This document shows positions 37,001-44,965 of a stretch of 64,000 nucleotides of DNA, one piece after another. The DNA is from Apus apus (lineage: Eukaryota > Chordata > Aves > Apodiformes > Apodidae), in the NCBI RefSeq assembly GCF_020740795.1, contig NC_067312.1, forward strand, positions 39,594,905-39,658,904, given 5' to 3'. The position numbers were made by a program, and so were the translations under genes. The notes under the pieces were generated by a model, which did no database searches, was not told where the DNA came from, and saw only the letters and a list, made by a program, of their open reading frames with translations. Numbering within the stretch: the stretch's first letter is position 1; every line of letters begins with the position of its first letter.

Positions 37001-40000
37001 ACAACAGATGAGGAGAAGGCTGAGGCACTCAACAACTCTTTTGCCTCACTACTCTCTGGCCACTCTTTTCACACCTCTTGAGGAGATAGACTACAAGGCA
37101 GAGACTGGGGGAACAACTCCCCCGAACTGTAAGAGAAGATCAGGTTTGTGACCATCTGAGGAATCTGAACGTGCATAAATCTATGGGACCCATCAAGATG
37201 CATCCCAGCACTCTGAGGCAACTGGCCAATGTAGTTGCCAAGACACTCTCCAAGATACCTGAAAAGCAATTTGGGCCTTAATCAGTAGAAAATGCTCCTT
37301 GTCCTTAGTCTTGATCCATGAGCTTCTAATTGGCCTTTGTCCTCCACAACCCCCAGTGTGTGTGAGGGGGGGCATTAAGTGAGCCAGCCATGGGGATGAT
37401 TCTTTGTTGTCATGTTGGGCCTAAACCATGACACTTAATGGCAATCAAGTGAAGTTTCTGGTGACTGGAAAAAGGGAATTATCGTATCCGTTTTTTAAAA
37501 GGCTACACAGGAGAACCCTAGGAATGACCGACCTGTCAGTCCCACCTCCGTGCCTGGGAAGATCATGGAACAGATCCTCCTAAAAGCACATGACACATTA
37601 TGGCACATCGAGGACAGGGAGGTGATTCAAGACAGCCAGCATGGCTTCACCAAGGGCAAGTCCTGACTGACCACCTTGGTTGCCTCCTATGATGGAGCAT
37701 CTACATCAGTGGACAAGGGAAGAGCTACAGATACCATGTATCTGGACTTCTGTAAGTCCTACCGCATGGTCTCCAACAACATCCTTTTCTTTAACCTAGA
37801 GATACATGGATTTGATGGGTGAACTGTTTGGTGAATGAGGAATTGGTTGGTTATTTGCATCCAGAGAGTCAGTGGTCGGCAGCTCAATGTCCAGATGGAG
37901 ATCAGTGACAAGTGATGTCCCTCAGGGGTCAGTACTGGGGCCAGTACAGTTTCGTATCTTCATCAGAGACATAGACAGTGGAATTGAGAGCACCCTCAGC
38001 AAGTCTGCAGATGACACCACGTTGAGTGGTGCAGCTGACACACCTGAGGGACAGGATGCCATCCAGAAGGGCCTGGACAAGCTCAAGAAGCAGGTCCACA
38101 TGACCCATGACAAGGCCAAGTGCAAGGTCCTGCACCTGCATCAGGGCGCAGGCTGTGGGATGATGGGACTGAGAGCAGCCCTGAGGAGAAGGACTTGGGA
38201 GTACTGGTGGATGGAAAGCTGGACATGAGCCAGCAACATGCACATTCACAGTCTAGAAAGCCAACTGTATCCTGGGCTGCATGAAAAGAAGGGTGGCCAG
38301 TTGTGCTGCTTTGGTTTGGTGGGTTTTTTGGTAATGAGGGATGGGCCCAGGCATGGCTCAGATAAAAAGCTGAGAAGCTCCCCCTGCTCTAAAACCAGCC
38401 AAGGAGAGCCATCAGAGGGAGAACAGATGCACCTCTGCGATTAACAAATAAAAGAACTGAGGTAAAACCTGAGCAGGGGAGCGGTTAAGAAAGAGATAAG
38501 CTGGAGAGGCAGAGCTGCCTGTAATTGGTAAGGAAGGAGGAAAATGAGGTGCCTAAGACTAAGTTTCCCTGCAACCTATGATGAGATAGCAGGCTTCCCT
38601 CCTGCATTCATAGAGAACAAGTCGTATGAGGAGCGGCTGAGTCAACTAGGGATGTATAGTTTGGAGGAGGCTGAGGGGAGACTTCATTCCCCTCTACAGC
38701 TACCTGAAAGGAGGTTCTAGAGAGGTGGGTGTTGGCCTCTTCTCCCAAAGAATAATGACAGCACGAGAGGAAATGGTCTGAAGTTGTAGCAGGGGAGGTT
38801 TAGACTGGATATTATGAAGAAATTCTTTACTGAAACAGTGGTCAGACACTGGAACAACCTGCCCAGGGAGGTGGTGGAGTCACCATCCTTGGTTGTATTC
38901 AAGAAATGTGCAGATGAGGAACTTCAGGGCTCTGGTGGCTGAGATTGTAGGTTGTGAGTTGTGGGGGTTTTTTGGGGTGTGGTTTTGTGGAGTTTTGTGG
39001 TTTCGGGGGGGGGGAAGGGTTGTGGGTTTTTTTGTTTGTGGCTGTTTTTTGTGTTTTGTTTGGTTTTTTTATGGTTGGACTCTGTGATCTCAGAGGTCCT
39101 TTCCAATCATGACTATTCTGTGATTCTTTGAAGGCACCAGGAGGAGTGAACTTGCATTTTACTGCCAGTGGACTCTGATTACGCAGCTTTGGAAGACCCC
39201 AGCACCAGGGGAGTTTGTTCCCGAAGCAGCCCGTGACTCTGTGGGCAGCCCAGGCTGGAGCAGCTCCAGACCTCGTGGGAAGGATTCATGGAGGAGAGGT
39301 TCGTGGAGGACTCTCTCGCATGGGAGGGACCCCGTGGGGAAGCAGGGAAGGACTGTAAGGAATCTTTCTGCCTGAGGAGGAAGGAGCAGCAGGAACCATC
39401 AGCCTGTGAACTGACTCTAAACCCCATCCCCTGTCCCCCTGTGCTGCTGGTGGGAAGGAGGGAGAGAAACTGGGCCTTAATCAGTGAAGAACCCTCCTTT
39501 TTCTTTGTCTCAACCCATAAGCTTCTAGTCGGCCTTTGTCCTCCACAACCCCAAGTGCGTGTGAGAGGGGGGGCATTAAGTGAGCAGCCATGGGACTTCT
39601 TCTTTGTTGTCGTGTTGGGCCTAAACCTCAACATTTAATGGCAACCTAGATGGGACAGAGACAAGGATAAAAATAAGGAGAGGTAAAGGTCAAAACATTG
39701 ATTAAAGCAAGAGCATGAGGATTTGGATTTTTTGTTGTGGTAACTGGACAAGAGGTGGATTGTGTGCAAATTATCCATTTCTGTGCGGTATCGTACTATC
39801 TTTATTTTGATGTGGGTTTTTTTTTGTTCAGTTTGTTGTGGTTGGTTTTTTTTTTCTGTGCAAGTGAAGTTTTTGGTTTTTTGAAATTTTTTGTGCTGAA
39901 TGTAGATTTTGCTAATGATTCTTCTATATGTGATTCACAGAGGCAAGGGCCTCACATAACACCAGCAAGTCCAGGAAGGTGATTCTCTCCCTCTCTGCTC

Positions 40001-43000
40001 TTGTGAGACCCCACCTGGAGTACTGTGTTCAGTTCTGGAGTCTTCGGCACAGGAAAGACATAGGCAGAGCCACAAACGTTATTAGAAGGCTGGAGCACCT
40101 CTCCTAAGTGGGTGGCCAGTCAAAAGTGGTGTTCCCCAGGGCTCGGTACCGGGATCACTCCTGTTAAGTATCTATCTGTGATCTCGAGGAGGGGATCGAG
40201 TGCACCCTCAGTAAGTTTGCAGACAACACCAAGTTGGGCATCTCAGAACAGGAGAGACATGGAGGTGCTGGAGTGGTCCAAACAAGGGCAACAAAGCTGG
40301 TGAAGGGTCTGGAAAACAAACCTTATGAGAAGTGGCTAAGAGAAATGCAGCTGTTTAGTCTGAAGAGGAGGAGGCTGAGGGGAGACCCTGTTGCTCTCTA
40401 CAACTACCTGAAAGCAGGCTGTAGTGAGGGGGGTCAGCCTCTTCTCACCAGTAACTAGCAACAAGACAAGATGCAGTAGCTTCACGGTAGGCCTGGGGGG
40501 GGAGGAGGGGGGTGTTAGGCTGGATGTTAGGAAAAATGTCTGTATAGAAATGGCTGTTAAGGACTGGAACAGGCTGCCAGGGAGGTGGTTAAATCACCAT
40601 CCCCAAAAGTGTTAAAAAAAAAAATAATCACACACATACAGGGCTTAGAGACATAGTTTAGCAGTGCGCTTCTAGAGCTTGGTTAATAGAGTCAGGTTAA
40701 AGGTTAGATTGGATGATCTTAAAGGTCTTTTCCAACCTGAACCATTCTGTGATTCTATGAAAGGCTGAGAGCTGGGGTTGTTCATCCTGGAGAAGAGAAG
40801 GCTCTGGCAAGATCTTTTTGCAGCCTTTCAGTACTTAAAGGGAGCTTCTAAGAAGGGTGGGGACAGACATTTTAGTAGGACCTGTTGTGACAGGACAAGG
40901 GGTGATGGTTTTAAACAAAGAGAATGGATTGAACTGTGATAGAAGGTAGACATTTTTTGTAATGGGAGTGGTGAAACACTGGAACAGGTTCCCCACAGAG
41001 GTGAGAGATGCCCTATCCCTGGAAACATTCAAGGTCAGGCTGGACAGAGCTGTGACCAACCTGATCTATTGGACAATGTCTTTGTGCACTGCAGGGGTTG
41101 GGCTAGATGACCTTTAAAGCTCCCTTCCATCCCACATTATTCTATGATTCTATAAGATCTGCAGGTCCTCCTCTGCAGACTTGCTTTCCAACTGGTTGCT
41201 CCCCAATGTGTACTGGTGGCTGGAGTGATCTCCTCACACAAAAAGGACTTAGCATTTTCTCTTGCTGAGCTTCATGAGATCCTTCTCAGCCCATGTCTCC
41301 AGTCTGTCCAGGTCTCTCTGAATGGCACTCCTTGGTTTATCAGCCATTTGTTCCAATTTTATTTTGTCTGTGATCCTGCTGAGAATGCACCCTGTCCCAC
41401 TGTACACAACATTCATAATTGGCCCAGGATCTTATGTCAATTTACATGCTTCATATATACTTAATAAACACCCTTCTAAGAAAAAGCAAGTCAACATTGA
41501 TTTTCCATATACACAGCAGTACAAACAACAATTAAGCATTTATTTTGAGACATTGCTAATTTTCTGACAGTTGTGAGAGCTATTTATTGTACCACATGGG
41601 GGCCTGCAACACAACTGTCAACATGAAAAAGGTATGCAGAAGACAAACTAATTAATTTAATAAAGAAGTTACATACTTCAAATGCAGTATTAAATACACC
41701 ATATGAGAAAAAGCTTCTTCAGCATAAAAATAAACTTAAAAATCAGAAGAGACCTGATTTTGACCTGATTATGGAGGCTAAAAGCATCTCCAAGAGGCAT
41801 TTCATAGTCTTACACTTTAAAAGTATACTTCTTTTTATTTGCTTAGACTGACCTGAAAACCTTTGTAAGAATACCATTTATTGACTGAATGGTAGAGACC
41901 TGCATGTGAGCCAAGATGTTGGGGCTATTCAGCCTGGAGAAAAGAAGGCTCCAGGAAGACCTTATAGCAGCATTCCTGGAGGGGTCTACAGGAAAACTGA
42001 GGAGGGACTTTTCACCCAAAATTACTTAACAATTACTATTAAATCAGTATAACCTCTGGATGATTTCCTTAAAACATGTTTCAATGTATACTTACCAAGA
42101 CCATCATCGGCCTCTTCCATGTCATTAAGCCTAAGATTCCAGATAAGATTACCTATAGTATCAAAAAACATAGTAAACAACTGTTCACAACAGGCCATTG
42201 ACACTGTATTTATCAATGCCCTGATTAAAGGTACTTTGGAACACTACAACAATACTAAGAAGATACCAAGTTGCATTTTAATGAAGAGAGTAAGGGCCTG
42301 TGCTGATGAAGTTCTTCACTCCTCAAAGAACCTATGAAACAGCACAACTAAATTTTAAGCTGCTGATCTCTCATTTTCTCCTCCCAGAAAACGTGTATGG
42401 GGACAAAATGTTATGCCACCAACTTCAACAACTGCCTAAAAAATTACTTTCAGCCAACTTGTTTCCCACAACATGGCTAGGCAAATCTAAAAACCACCTA
42501 CCCCTTTCTCCACCCTTCCATCACTTCTTCAAGTGCCTGTGAGTACCCTTGTGCGAACTTTGGCCCTCTTGTGACTATTTCAGTGAACTAACTCCCAGAG
42601 CATGAACCCTACCAAACACACTGAAGAGCAACAGAGCTGTCTTCCTGAACTGACTTGCTATTTACACAGGCGAATGCCAGTATCAGCACAAGGAAAGAAG
42701 TAAACGCATCACCTTCTGCAGCTGTAGTTTTCAGACCAAACTTGCTGAATCACAGAACTGAACTCTATGACCTTAGAGGGCAAAACAGTTAAGGAGAGAG
42801 AAAGCACTGCTGCAGAACTGAAGCAAACAGCCTGTCCAAATACTCTCACAGTAAGGATGGGAACCCTATAAATAAAGGCAAATAAGTTTTTCAGCAGGTC
42901 CTGCAAGCAAGCAGGTACACTTTTAATCCATTGGCCTTTTTGTGACCAAGCCAATTTGCACCAAATTTCTACCCTAAAAAGAAATAAGAACACTAGAACA

Positions 43001-44965
43001 AACAGGAAGTTGCCCACTAGCATCTTTAATAAATCCCTTCCGTAACTTCATTCACTTGACACGATCAATGTGATTTAGCGTAACATGCATAAATGAGTTG
43101 GCCAAACAGTGATATCATCACAGGTGTGGCAAAAAACCACATATGTAACTCTGTAGTTTCATAACAAATTATTTTTTAATTCTGTGAGTACAAAACAGTC
43201 AGGTGGTTTCATAACAACACACATCAATGCTGATGTGAAGTTCTGTTTTGCCTTAAGGACCAATTCTATTATGTTCTATTACGTTTATTAAAGCTTTAAG
43301 GTTTTTTTTAAAAAAAAAGATCTTCAGAGGATCCTGATCTGCACTTAAACAGCACATCATTATCAGCATGTTGCATCTAATATTTAAAAAAAAACCCACA
43401 ACCAAAAACAAAAAACAGACACAGCCTCAATTCCAGTTCTTAATTGCTTCTACCTTTCCAAGTTGTTTATGGGCTAAAATTTTCACTTATGCTGTTACAC
43501 CCAAAAAAGCACTTTTGGTAATTTTTCCAAATAAATATATTATTGTTTCAGAACTAACATTAAAAAAGTAAACATCCTTCTTCATTATTAAAGTGACTGA
43601 ATACTCCCATTTTACACGTGTAATTTTAAAACATTTTAAATGCCTAAGCACGGTTCTGTGTGCAGGGTTAAAACAAAGTCCATGGCTTACATATATGTTT
43701 GTTTTAACCTAGGGTAAGAAAAAACAAAACAAAACACAGAAAAACAAAACAAAACAAACACACAAAAAAACCACCACCAAACCAAAAAACGAAAGCTCAC
43801 AAGACAGATACCCAACATGTACACTGGGATGGTCTGAGTTTGCCTCTCCCCCCAGCCTTTTAAAGGCTGTCTACTTTCTGGGATGAGGGCTCTATTAAAG
43901 AGGAAGTACTTGTACATTTCCACAGGTGGTGAACACCCTTGGAAAGGCAATGTAAACTTCTAAGCCCGGGGACCGGCTGACGGCTCTCCACACCGGTGAC
44001 AGGAGCTGAGCACGCCTGCCAGCCAGGGAACAGGACCTGCTCACGGCTCGAGGGCCTGCAAACCGGGCACCATCGACCCAGCCGCCTGCCGCTCCCGCTC
44101 GCTTCTGCCCAGCCTCTCCAACGCCAACTGCTGTATGCTCTGTATTCATATAGTGCACTTTAAAGCAACACCCAACGGGAGCCGGAATAACTTCACTCAC
44201 TGCTGTTTACAAGAGTCCTAAGCCCATCCTTTATTCCCCAGGAACATCGCCGTTTCCTCCTCTCTCTCGCTAGGGCAGGGTATGCAATGCACAAGAGCCA
44301 CGTACAACATCTACCGCCACTGGAGAAAATCTCGCTTCTCCTTGTAGATAATAACCGAGTACATATATTTTTTTGGGCTCAAATGCACACCGGGAAACAA
44401 ATCCGCAATCCAGCTGTCTCCACGTTTGTCCTCCTGTCGGGGTTTATGCCGTATCACCCTGATAAAACTTTTACCCAAGGCGCAACTGCTTGACATTTCC
44501 AAGTTAAGAGAAAGCTCACTCCTTTGCAGGAGCGGGAGCACACTTTCCCCGAGGAGAGGCAGCAGCTCCTGCGCCTCGGAGCGCCCGTGTACCCCCAGCA
44601 CACGGCGGGCAGGGCTGCGGGGTGCCCGGCTGGGGCTGACTCACCGAGGCGCCGGTCCAGAAGGGACAGGCGTTCTTCACCTGCGGGGCGCCGCTCAGCG
44701 ACAGCGTCACGAAGTTCAGCGCCACCAGGGAGAAGCCCAGGAAGATCTGCAGCAGCCCCAGCGAGAGCAGCGGGCGGGCCGGCAGCTCGCCGGCGCCCGG
44801 GTTGCGGGGTTGCGGCAAGCCGGGGTTGCGGCAGCCGCCGGGGCCGAGAGGCAGCAGCGACGGGTCGGCGGCCGCGGCGGGCAGGGAACCCGCCGCCCCC
44901 TGCGGTAGCGGAGCGAGCCCCGGGACGGGGCAGCAGGAGCCCGGCAGCACCACCGGCAGGGACAT
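15877..44965 (-). CDS. ENTREP1: ENTREP1 / FAM189A2, whole coding region, 11 coding exons
   Basis: Eleven exons were placed with GT-AG junctions and matching phases: 44645-44965, 42096-42152, 35265-35375, 33443-33569, 32567-32674, 32331-32449, 27413-27542, 26716-26788, 20002-20151, 17048-17337 and 15877-16089. They total 1,699 nt. Ignoring one extra base in exon 4 they encode 565 residues. The protein has four hydrophobic segments (about 65-90, 102-118, 123-150, 206-232). A cytosolic tail follows with two PPxY motifs (PPSY 264-267, PPPY 310-313), a SRSDPVLH motif (386-393) and the terminal RPHSLIGV plus VRETVL. The family protein is an endosomal adaptor that binds epsin and activates the ligase ITCH through the PY motifs. 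The last residues (TVL) fit a class I PDZ ligand, which is my inference. FAM189A1 is the alternative paralogue; the APBA1 neighbour argues against it. Confidence 0.93.
16090..17047 (-). other. ENTREP1 intron 10
   Basis: A 958-bp intron with A- and T-runs. No repeat family or further exon was recognised. Confidence 0.6.
17048..17337 (-). CDS. ENTREP1: ENTREP1 coding exon 10
   Basis: The exon has 290 nt. The acceptor is a long T tract ending in cag, the donor GAGCAG|GTAGTT; it starts in phase 1 and ends in phase 0. It encodes [13 protein letters not shown], then [46 protein letters not shown] and ATFLEQ. This is the most conserved cytosolic block and is likely helical. Confidence 0.94.
17338..19304 (-). 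other. ENTREP1 intron 9, proximal part
   Basis: Mostly unique intron. A 19-bp direct repeat (gggctgaactgacacaccc) occurs twice at 18175-18193 and 18202-18220, and a T/G-rich stretch lies at 18676-18750. A 63-codon - strand open frame at 17974-18165 was considered as an extra exon and rejected. Confidence 0.5.
19305..19512 (+). mobile_element. CR1 3' end, + strand
   Basis: About 200 bp of CR1 3' UTR: aggaactggaatgggttgcc, cccatccctgtaggttttta, gaggttccttccaacctaaa, tgattctatgattc. Confidence 0.9.
19515..19976 (+). mobile_element. ERV-type solo LTR fragment, + strand
   Basis: It resembles the 3' half of an avian ERV LTR. There is an AT-rich polyadenylation region (tatttgtatatatttgtaat, attaaacctattctagtttg), a C-rich stretch and the terminal ctaaaaccatgaca ending in CA. 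The 5' part is missing or unrecognised; it abuts the CR1 tail. It ends about 25 bp from the ENTREP1 exon 9 donor, antisense to the gene. Confidence 0.7.
20002..20151 (-). CDS. ENTREP1: ENTREP1 coding exon 9
   Basis: The exon has 150 nt. The acceptor is attattcag and the donor CTCAAG|GTGACT; it enters and leaves in phase 1. It encodes [17 protein letters not shown], a Ser/Pro-rich stretch, and [15 protein letters not shown]. The RSDPVLH block is a family signature. An LTR remnant ends about 25 bp beyond the donor. Confidence 0.9.
20152..20856 (-). other. ENTREP1 intron 8, part next to exon 9
   Basis: Unique AT-rich intron up to the LTR at 20857. No exon was recognised. Confidence 0.5.
20857..21850. 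mobile_element. ERV-type LTR, family A, long copy
   Basis: It starts sharply with TGTTGTGGTTTAGGCC, an LTR-type terminus, and continues through a block that matches 39180-39633 in inverted orientation. Shared segments include gaggaaggaacagcaag/gaggaaggagcagcagg, ctgactctaaaccccatccc, tgtccccctgtgctgctggg and tgggagggaccc. The far end is uncertain. The copy holds an extra stretch (about 20990-21170) absent from the 39-kb copy. Only LTR sequence is seen, so it is probably a solo LTR. Confidence 0.65.
22095..22370 (+). mobile_element. CR1 3' end, + strand
   Basis: It contains aattaaacactggaagaggc, tgcctagggacatggcttaa, ggtcttttccaaccataatg and the tail attctgtgattctgta. This subfamily type differs from the young copies. 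Confidence 0.85.
22557..24122 (+). pseudogene. CR1 ORF2 remnant, RT domain to natural C-terminus
   Basis: The open frame of 521 codons carries [29 protein letters not shown] and the full C-terminus ([29 protein letters not shown]). The first codons are host sequence and there is no native start. A two-codon tandem duplication (IKEIKE) distinguishes it from copy 1. The endonuclease domain is missing, so it is dead by 5' truncation despite an intact RT frame. Confidence 0.9.
22571..24213 (+). mobile_element. Young CR1 LINE copy 2, + strand
   Basis: A 5'-truncated copy of the same subfamily as 5060-7425. It starts in the linker before the RT domain and ends in attctatg repeats. By eye the two copies differ by only about 20 residues over the roughly 470 shared ORF2 codons. 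It lies in ENTREP1 intron 8, antisense to the gene. Confidence 0.95.
24214..24635. other. ENTREP1 intron 8, between CR1 and LTR
   Basis: No gene or repeat was recognised in this 420-bp stretch. Confidence 0.4.
24636..25189 (-). mobile_element. ERVL-type solo LTR, - strand
   Basis: On the + strand it opens tgctgtggtttaaccccag, continues with cagtgggatgggagaactgg, tgggttgagataatgacaat and the recognisable interior ggtcagctgccctggctgtg, and closes ctgctatgaaggaagttaac...gcaaaaca. Read on the - strand this is TG...CA, about 554 bp, a very common avian ERVL LTR family. No convincing target-site duplication was found; the flanks are C-rich. Confidence 0.8.
25190..26715 (-). other. ENTREP1 intron 8, proximal part
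   Basis: Unique AT-rich intron. No exon or repeat was recognised. Confidence 0.5.
26716..26788 (-). CDS. ENTREP1: ENTREP1 coding exon 8
   Basis: The exon has 73 nt; it starts in phase 0 after tttattccag and ends CTCAAG|GTAAAC in phase 1. It encodes [19 protein letters not shown] plus RRASQ, a poorly conserved part of the cytosolic tail. The phase fits exon 9, which starts with the last two bases of an Asp codon. A second donor (GAA|GTGAGT, 26735-26740 on the + strand) lies inside the exon but would break the frame. Confidence 0.85.
26789..27412 (-). other. ENTREP1 intron 7
   Basis: A 624-bp intron with nothing recognised. Confidence 0.6.
27413..27542 (-). CDS. ENTREP1: ENTREP1 coding exon 7 (second PPxY motif)
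   Basis: The exon has 130 nt, completes a split Arg codon (AG|G) and ends in phase 0. The acceptor is gtttgttacag and the donor CAG|GTATGG. It encodes [19 protein letters not shown], a strongly conserved block of this family, and then [15 protein letters not shown] with the PPPY motif. A Ser/Gln-rich end follows. Confidence 0.94.
27543..29774 (-). other. ENTREP1 intron 6, distal part
   Basis: Unique intron sequence up to the target-site duplication of the LTR at 29780. No exon or repeat was recognised. Confidence 0.5.
29780..30334 (+). mobile_element. Solo ERVL-type LTR with 5-bp target-site duplication
   Basis: The 555-bp element has TG/CA ends (tgccctggtttgagccagga ... gttaaaccatgaca). 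It is flanked by the direct repeat ctttc at 29775-29779 and 30335-30339, and no internal retroviral sequence is present. A polyadenylation region (cattaaaactgtgtagttta) lies near the 3' end. The family is the familiar avian ERVL LTR type, and the 5-bp duplication fits ERVL. It sits in ENTREP1 intron 6, antisense to the gene. Confidence 0.9.
30340..32330 (-). other. ENTREP1 intron 6, proximal part
   Basis: Mostly unique. Two moderately GC-richer patches (30350-30620 and 31740-32080) have open frames of up to 114 codons without similarity that I recognise. A T-run and an A-rich run lie at 32170-32275. Confidence 0.4.
32331..32449 (-). CDS. ENTREP1: ENTREP1 coding exon 6 (first PPxY motif)
   Basis: The exon has 119 nt and ends in phase 2. 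The acceptor is ctgtttag and the donor CGCAG|GTAAAC. It encodes an acidic stretch ([13 protein letters not shown]) and [10 protein letters not shown], which contains the PPSY motif expected to bind the WW domains of NEDD4-family ligases such as ITCH. It lies 117 bp from exon 5. Confidence 0.93.
32567..32674 (-). CDS. ENTREP1: ENTREP1 coding exon 5 (TM4)
   Basis: The exon has 108 nt, 36 codons, phase 0. The acceptor is gttcttcag and the donor ATA|GTAAGT. It encodes [20 protein letters not shown], the fourth TM helix, and then [16 protein letters not shown] entering the cytosolic tail. Confidence 0.93.
33443..33569 (-). CDS. ENTREP1: ENTREP1 coding exon 4, with a +1 frame disruption
   Basis: The acceptor is tttaaag before ATGGAT and the donor CAAG|GTACCC. 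The exon encodes [15 protein letters not shown], then [17 protein letters not shown] and [10 protein letters not shown], the cysteine-rich extracellular/lumenal loop between TM3 and TM4. It is 127 nt, whereas the flanking phases need 126. One surplus T on the coding strand falls in TGTTTTCTGC (A run at 33540-33543 on the + strand). Read literally, translation leaves the family frame at about residue 173 and stops after about 181 residues. An AG 10 nt inside the exon would instead give an in-frame 39-codon exon starting at 33559. Confidence 0.88.
33570..35264 (-). other. ENTREP1 intron 3
   Basis: A 1.7-kb intron, AT-rich and unique. No exon or repeat was recognised. Confidence 0.6.
35265..35375 (-). 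CDS. ENTREP1: ENTREP1 coding exon 3 (TM3)
   Basis: The exon has 111 nt, 37 codons, phase 0. The acceptor is ccattccag and the donor TTG|GTGAGC. It encodes [20 protein letters not shown], the third TM helix, and then [17 protein letters not shown], the beginning of the cysteine-containing loop. The frame is intact. Confidence 0.93.
35515..38301 (+). mobile_element. Old, long CR1 LINE copy, + strand, interrupted by an LTR fragment
   Basis: It starts upstream of ORF2 (ggtctatatgacacc and gctcattgacagagctttgc match the CR1 ORF1-ORF2 spacer). It carries the N-terminal endonuclease reading ([31 protein letters not shown]) near 35.9-36.06 kb. It continues through the RT (GSVLGP near 37.93 kb, a degenerate SADDT near 38.0 kb) and stops at ggtggccag. 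All frames are broken. It is the most complete CR1 in the window. An LTR piece of about 165 bp is inserted at 37271. It lies in ENTREP1 intron 2, antisense to the gene. Confidence 0.9.
37271..37433 (+). mobile_element. ERV LTR fragment, family A, nested in CR1
   Basis: It matches the end of the 39-kb LTR (ttgggccttaatcagt, ggcctttgtcctccacaacc, cattaagtgagc, gttgggcctaaacc) and terminates in gaca. The CR1 reading (EKQ, then [13 protein letters not shown]) is cut by it and resumes at about 37439. Confidence 0.8.
38303..38600 (+). mobile_element. Probable ERV LTR 5' fragment between two CR1 copies
   Basis: It starts tgtgctgctttggtttggtg and contains tgagaagctccccctgctct and gctggagaggcagagctgcc, which resembles the 5' half of a common avian LTR that I know from memory. 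The 3' half is missing. It separates the old CR1 from a CR1 of another subfamily. Confidence 0.5.
38610..39135 (+). mobile_element. CR1 3' part, + strand, different subfamily
   Basis: It contains tatgaggagcggctgagtca, a ctacctgaaaggaggttcta block and actggaacaacctgcccagg, then a long G/T-rich stretch (38955-39070) and cagaggtcctttccaatcat, ending in tctgtgattctttg. The expanded G/T tract before the tail is shared in style with the copy at 60.2 kb. Confidence 0.85.
39180..39633 (+). mobile_element. ERV LTR, family A, opposite orientation to the 20.9-kb copy
   Basis: It is similar to the reverse complement of 20857-21500: gtttgttcccgaagcagccc, atggaggagaggttcgtgga, ctgtgaactgactctaaacc, taagcttctag. 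It ends ggcctaaacctcaaca. It lacks the roughly 180-bp central stretch present in the 20.9-kb copy. It is in ENTREP1 intron 2. Confidence 0.75.
39634..39974. other. Unassigned stretch between LTR and CR1
   Basis: T/G-rich in its second half. It may be flanking or internal sequence of the adjoining elements. No gene was seen. Confidence 0.3.
39975..41155 (+). mobile_element. CR1 copy split by a second CR1 (nested insertion)
   Basis: Outer CR1 part 1 (39975-40107) ends in ctggagcacctctcctaa. Part 2 (from about 40759) continues gaaaggctgagagctggggt through the 3' UTR (ggttgggctagatgaccttt, cccttccatcccacat) to tattctatgattctata. The two halves are contiguous in the CR1 consensus, so the intervening CR1 is a later insertion. 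Confidence 0.85.
40109..40758 (+). mobile_element. CR1 inserted inside another CR1
   Basis: It begins in the RT region (gtggtgttccccagggctcg, then a degenerate FADDT) and has an internal deletion. Its own 3' UTR (gactggaacaggctgccagg, ggtcttttccaacctgaacc) and tail (attctgtgattctatg) follow. It is of the subfamily type seen at 22.1 kb. Confidence 0.85.
41160..41450 (-). mobile_element. Old CR1 internal fragment, - strand
   Basis: Inverted CR1 RT-region text is recognisable but diverged: tccagtctgtccaggtctct, ctgaatggcactcc, gagaatgcaccctgtccca. Confidence 0.5.
41915..42015 (+). mobile_element. Short CR1 fragment, + strand
   Basis: It contains ggggctattcagcctggaga, agaaggctccaggaagacct and aggagggacttttca. 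It lies about 80 bp from the ENTREP1 exon 2 donor. Confidence 0.8.
42096..42152 (-). CDS. ENTREP1: ENTREP1 coding exon 2 (19-codon micro-exon)
   Basis: This 57-nt exon, phase 0 at both ends, encodes [19 protein letters not shown], the second membrane segment and the short WKRP loop typical of the family. The acceptor is actatag and the donor TTG|GTAAGT. It is too short for an ORF search and was found by searching for the missing segment between exons 1 and 3. A 100-bp CR1 fragment ends about 80 bp beyond the donor. Confidence 0.92.
42153..44519 (-). other. ENTREP1 intron 1
   Basis: Unique AT-rich intron, with an A/C-rich low-complexity stretch at about 43715-43795. GC rises from about 43960 toward the promoter island. 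No exon was recognised. Confidence 0.5.

Noticed and set aside
39288-39638. A 116-codon open frame on the + strand
   Set aside because: It lies wholly inside an LTR and resembles no retroviral protein.
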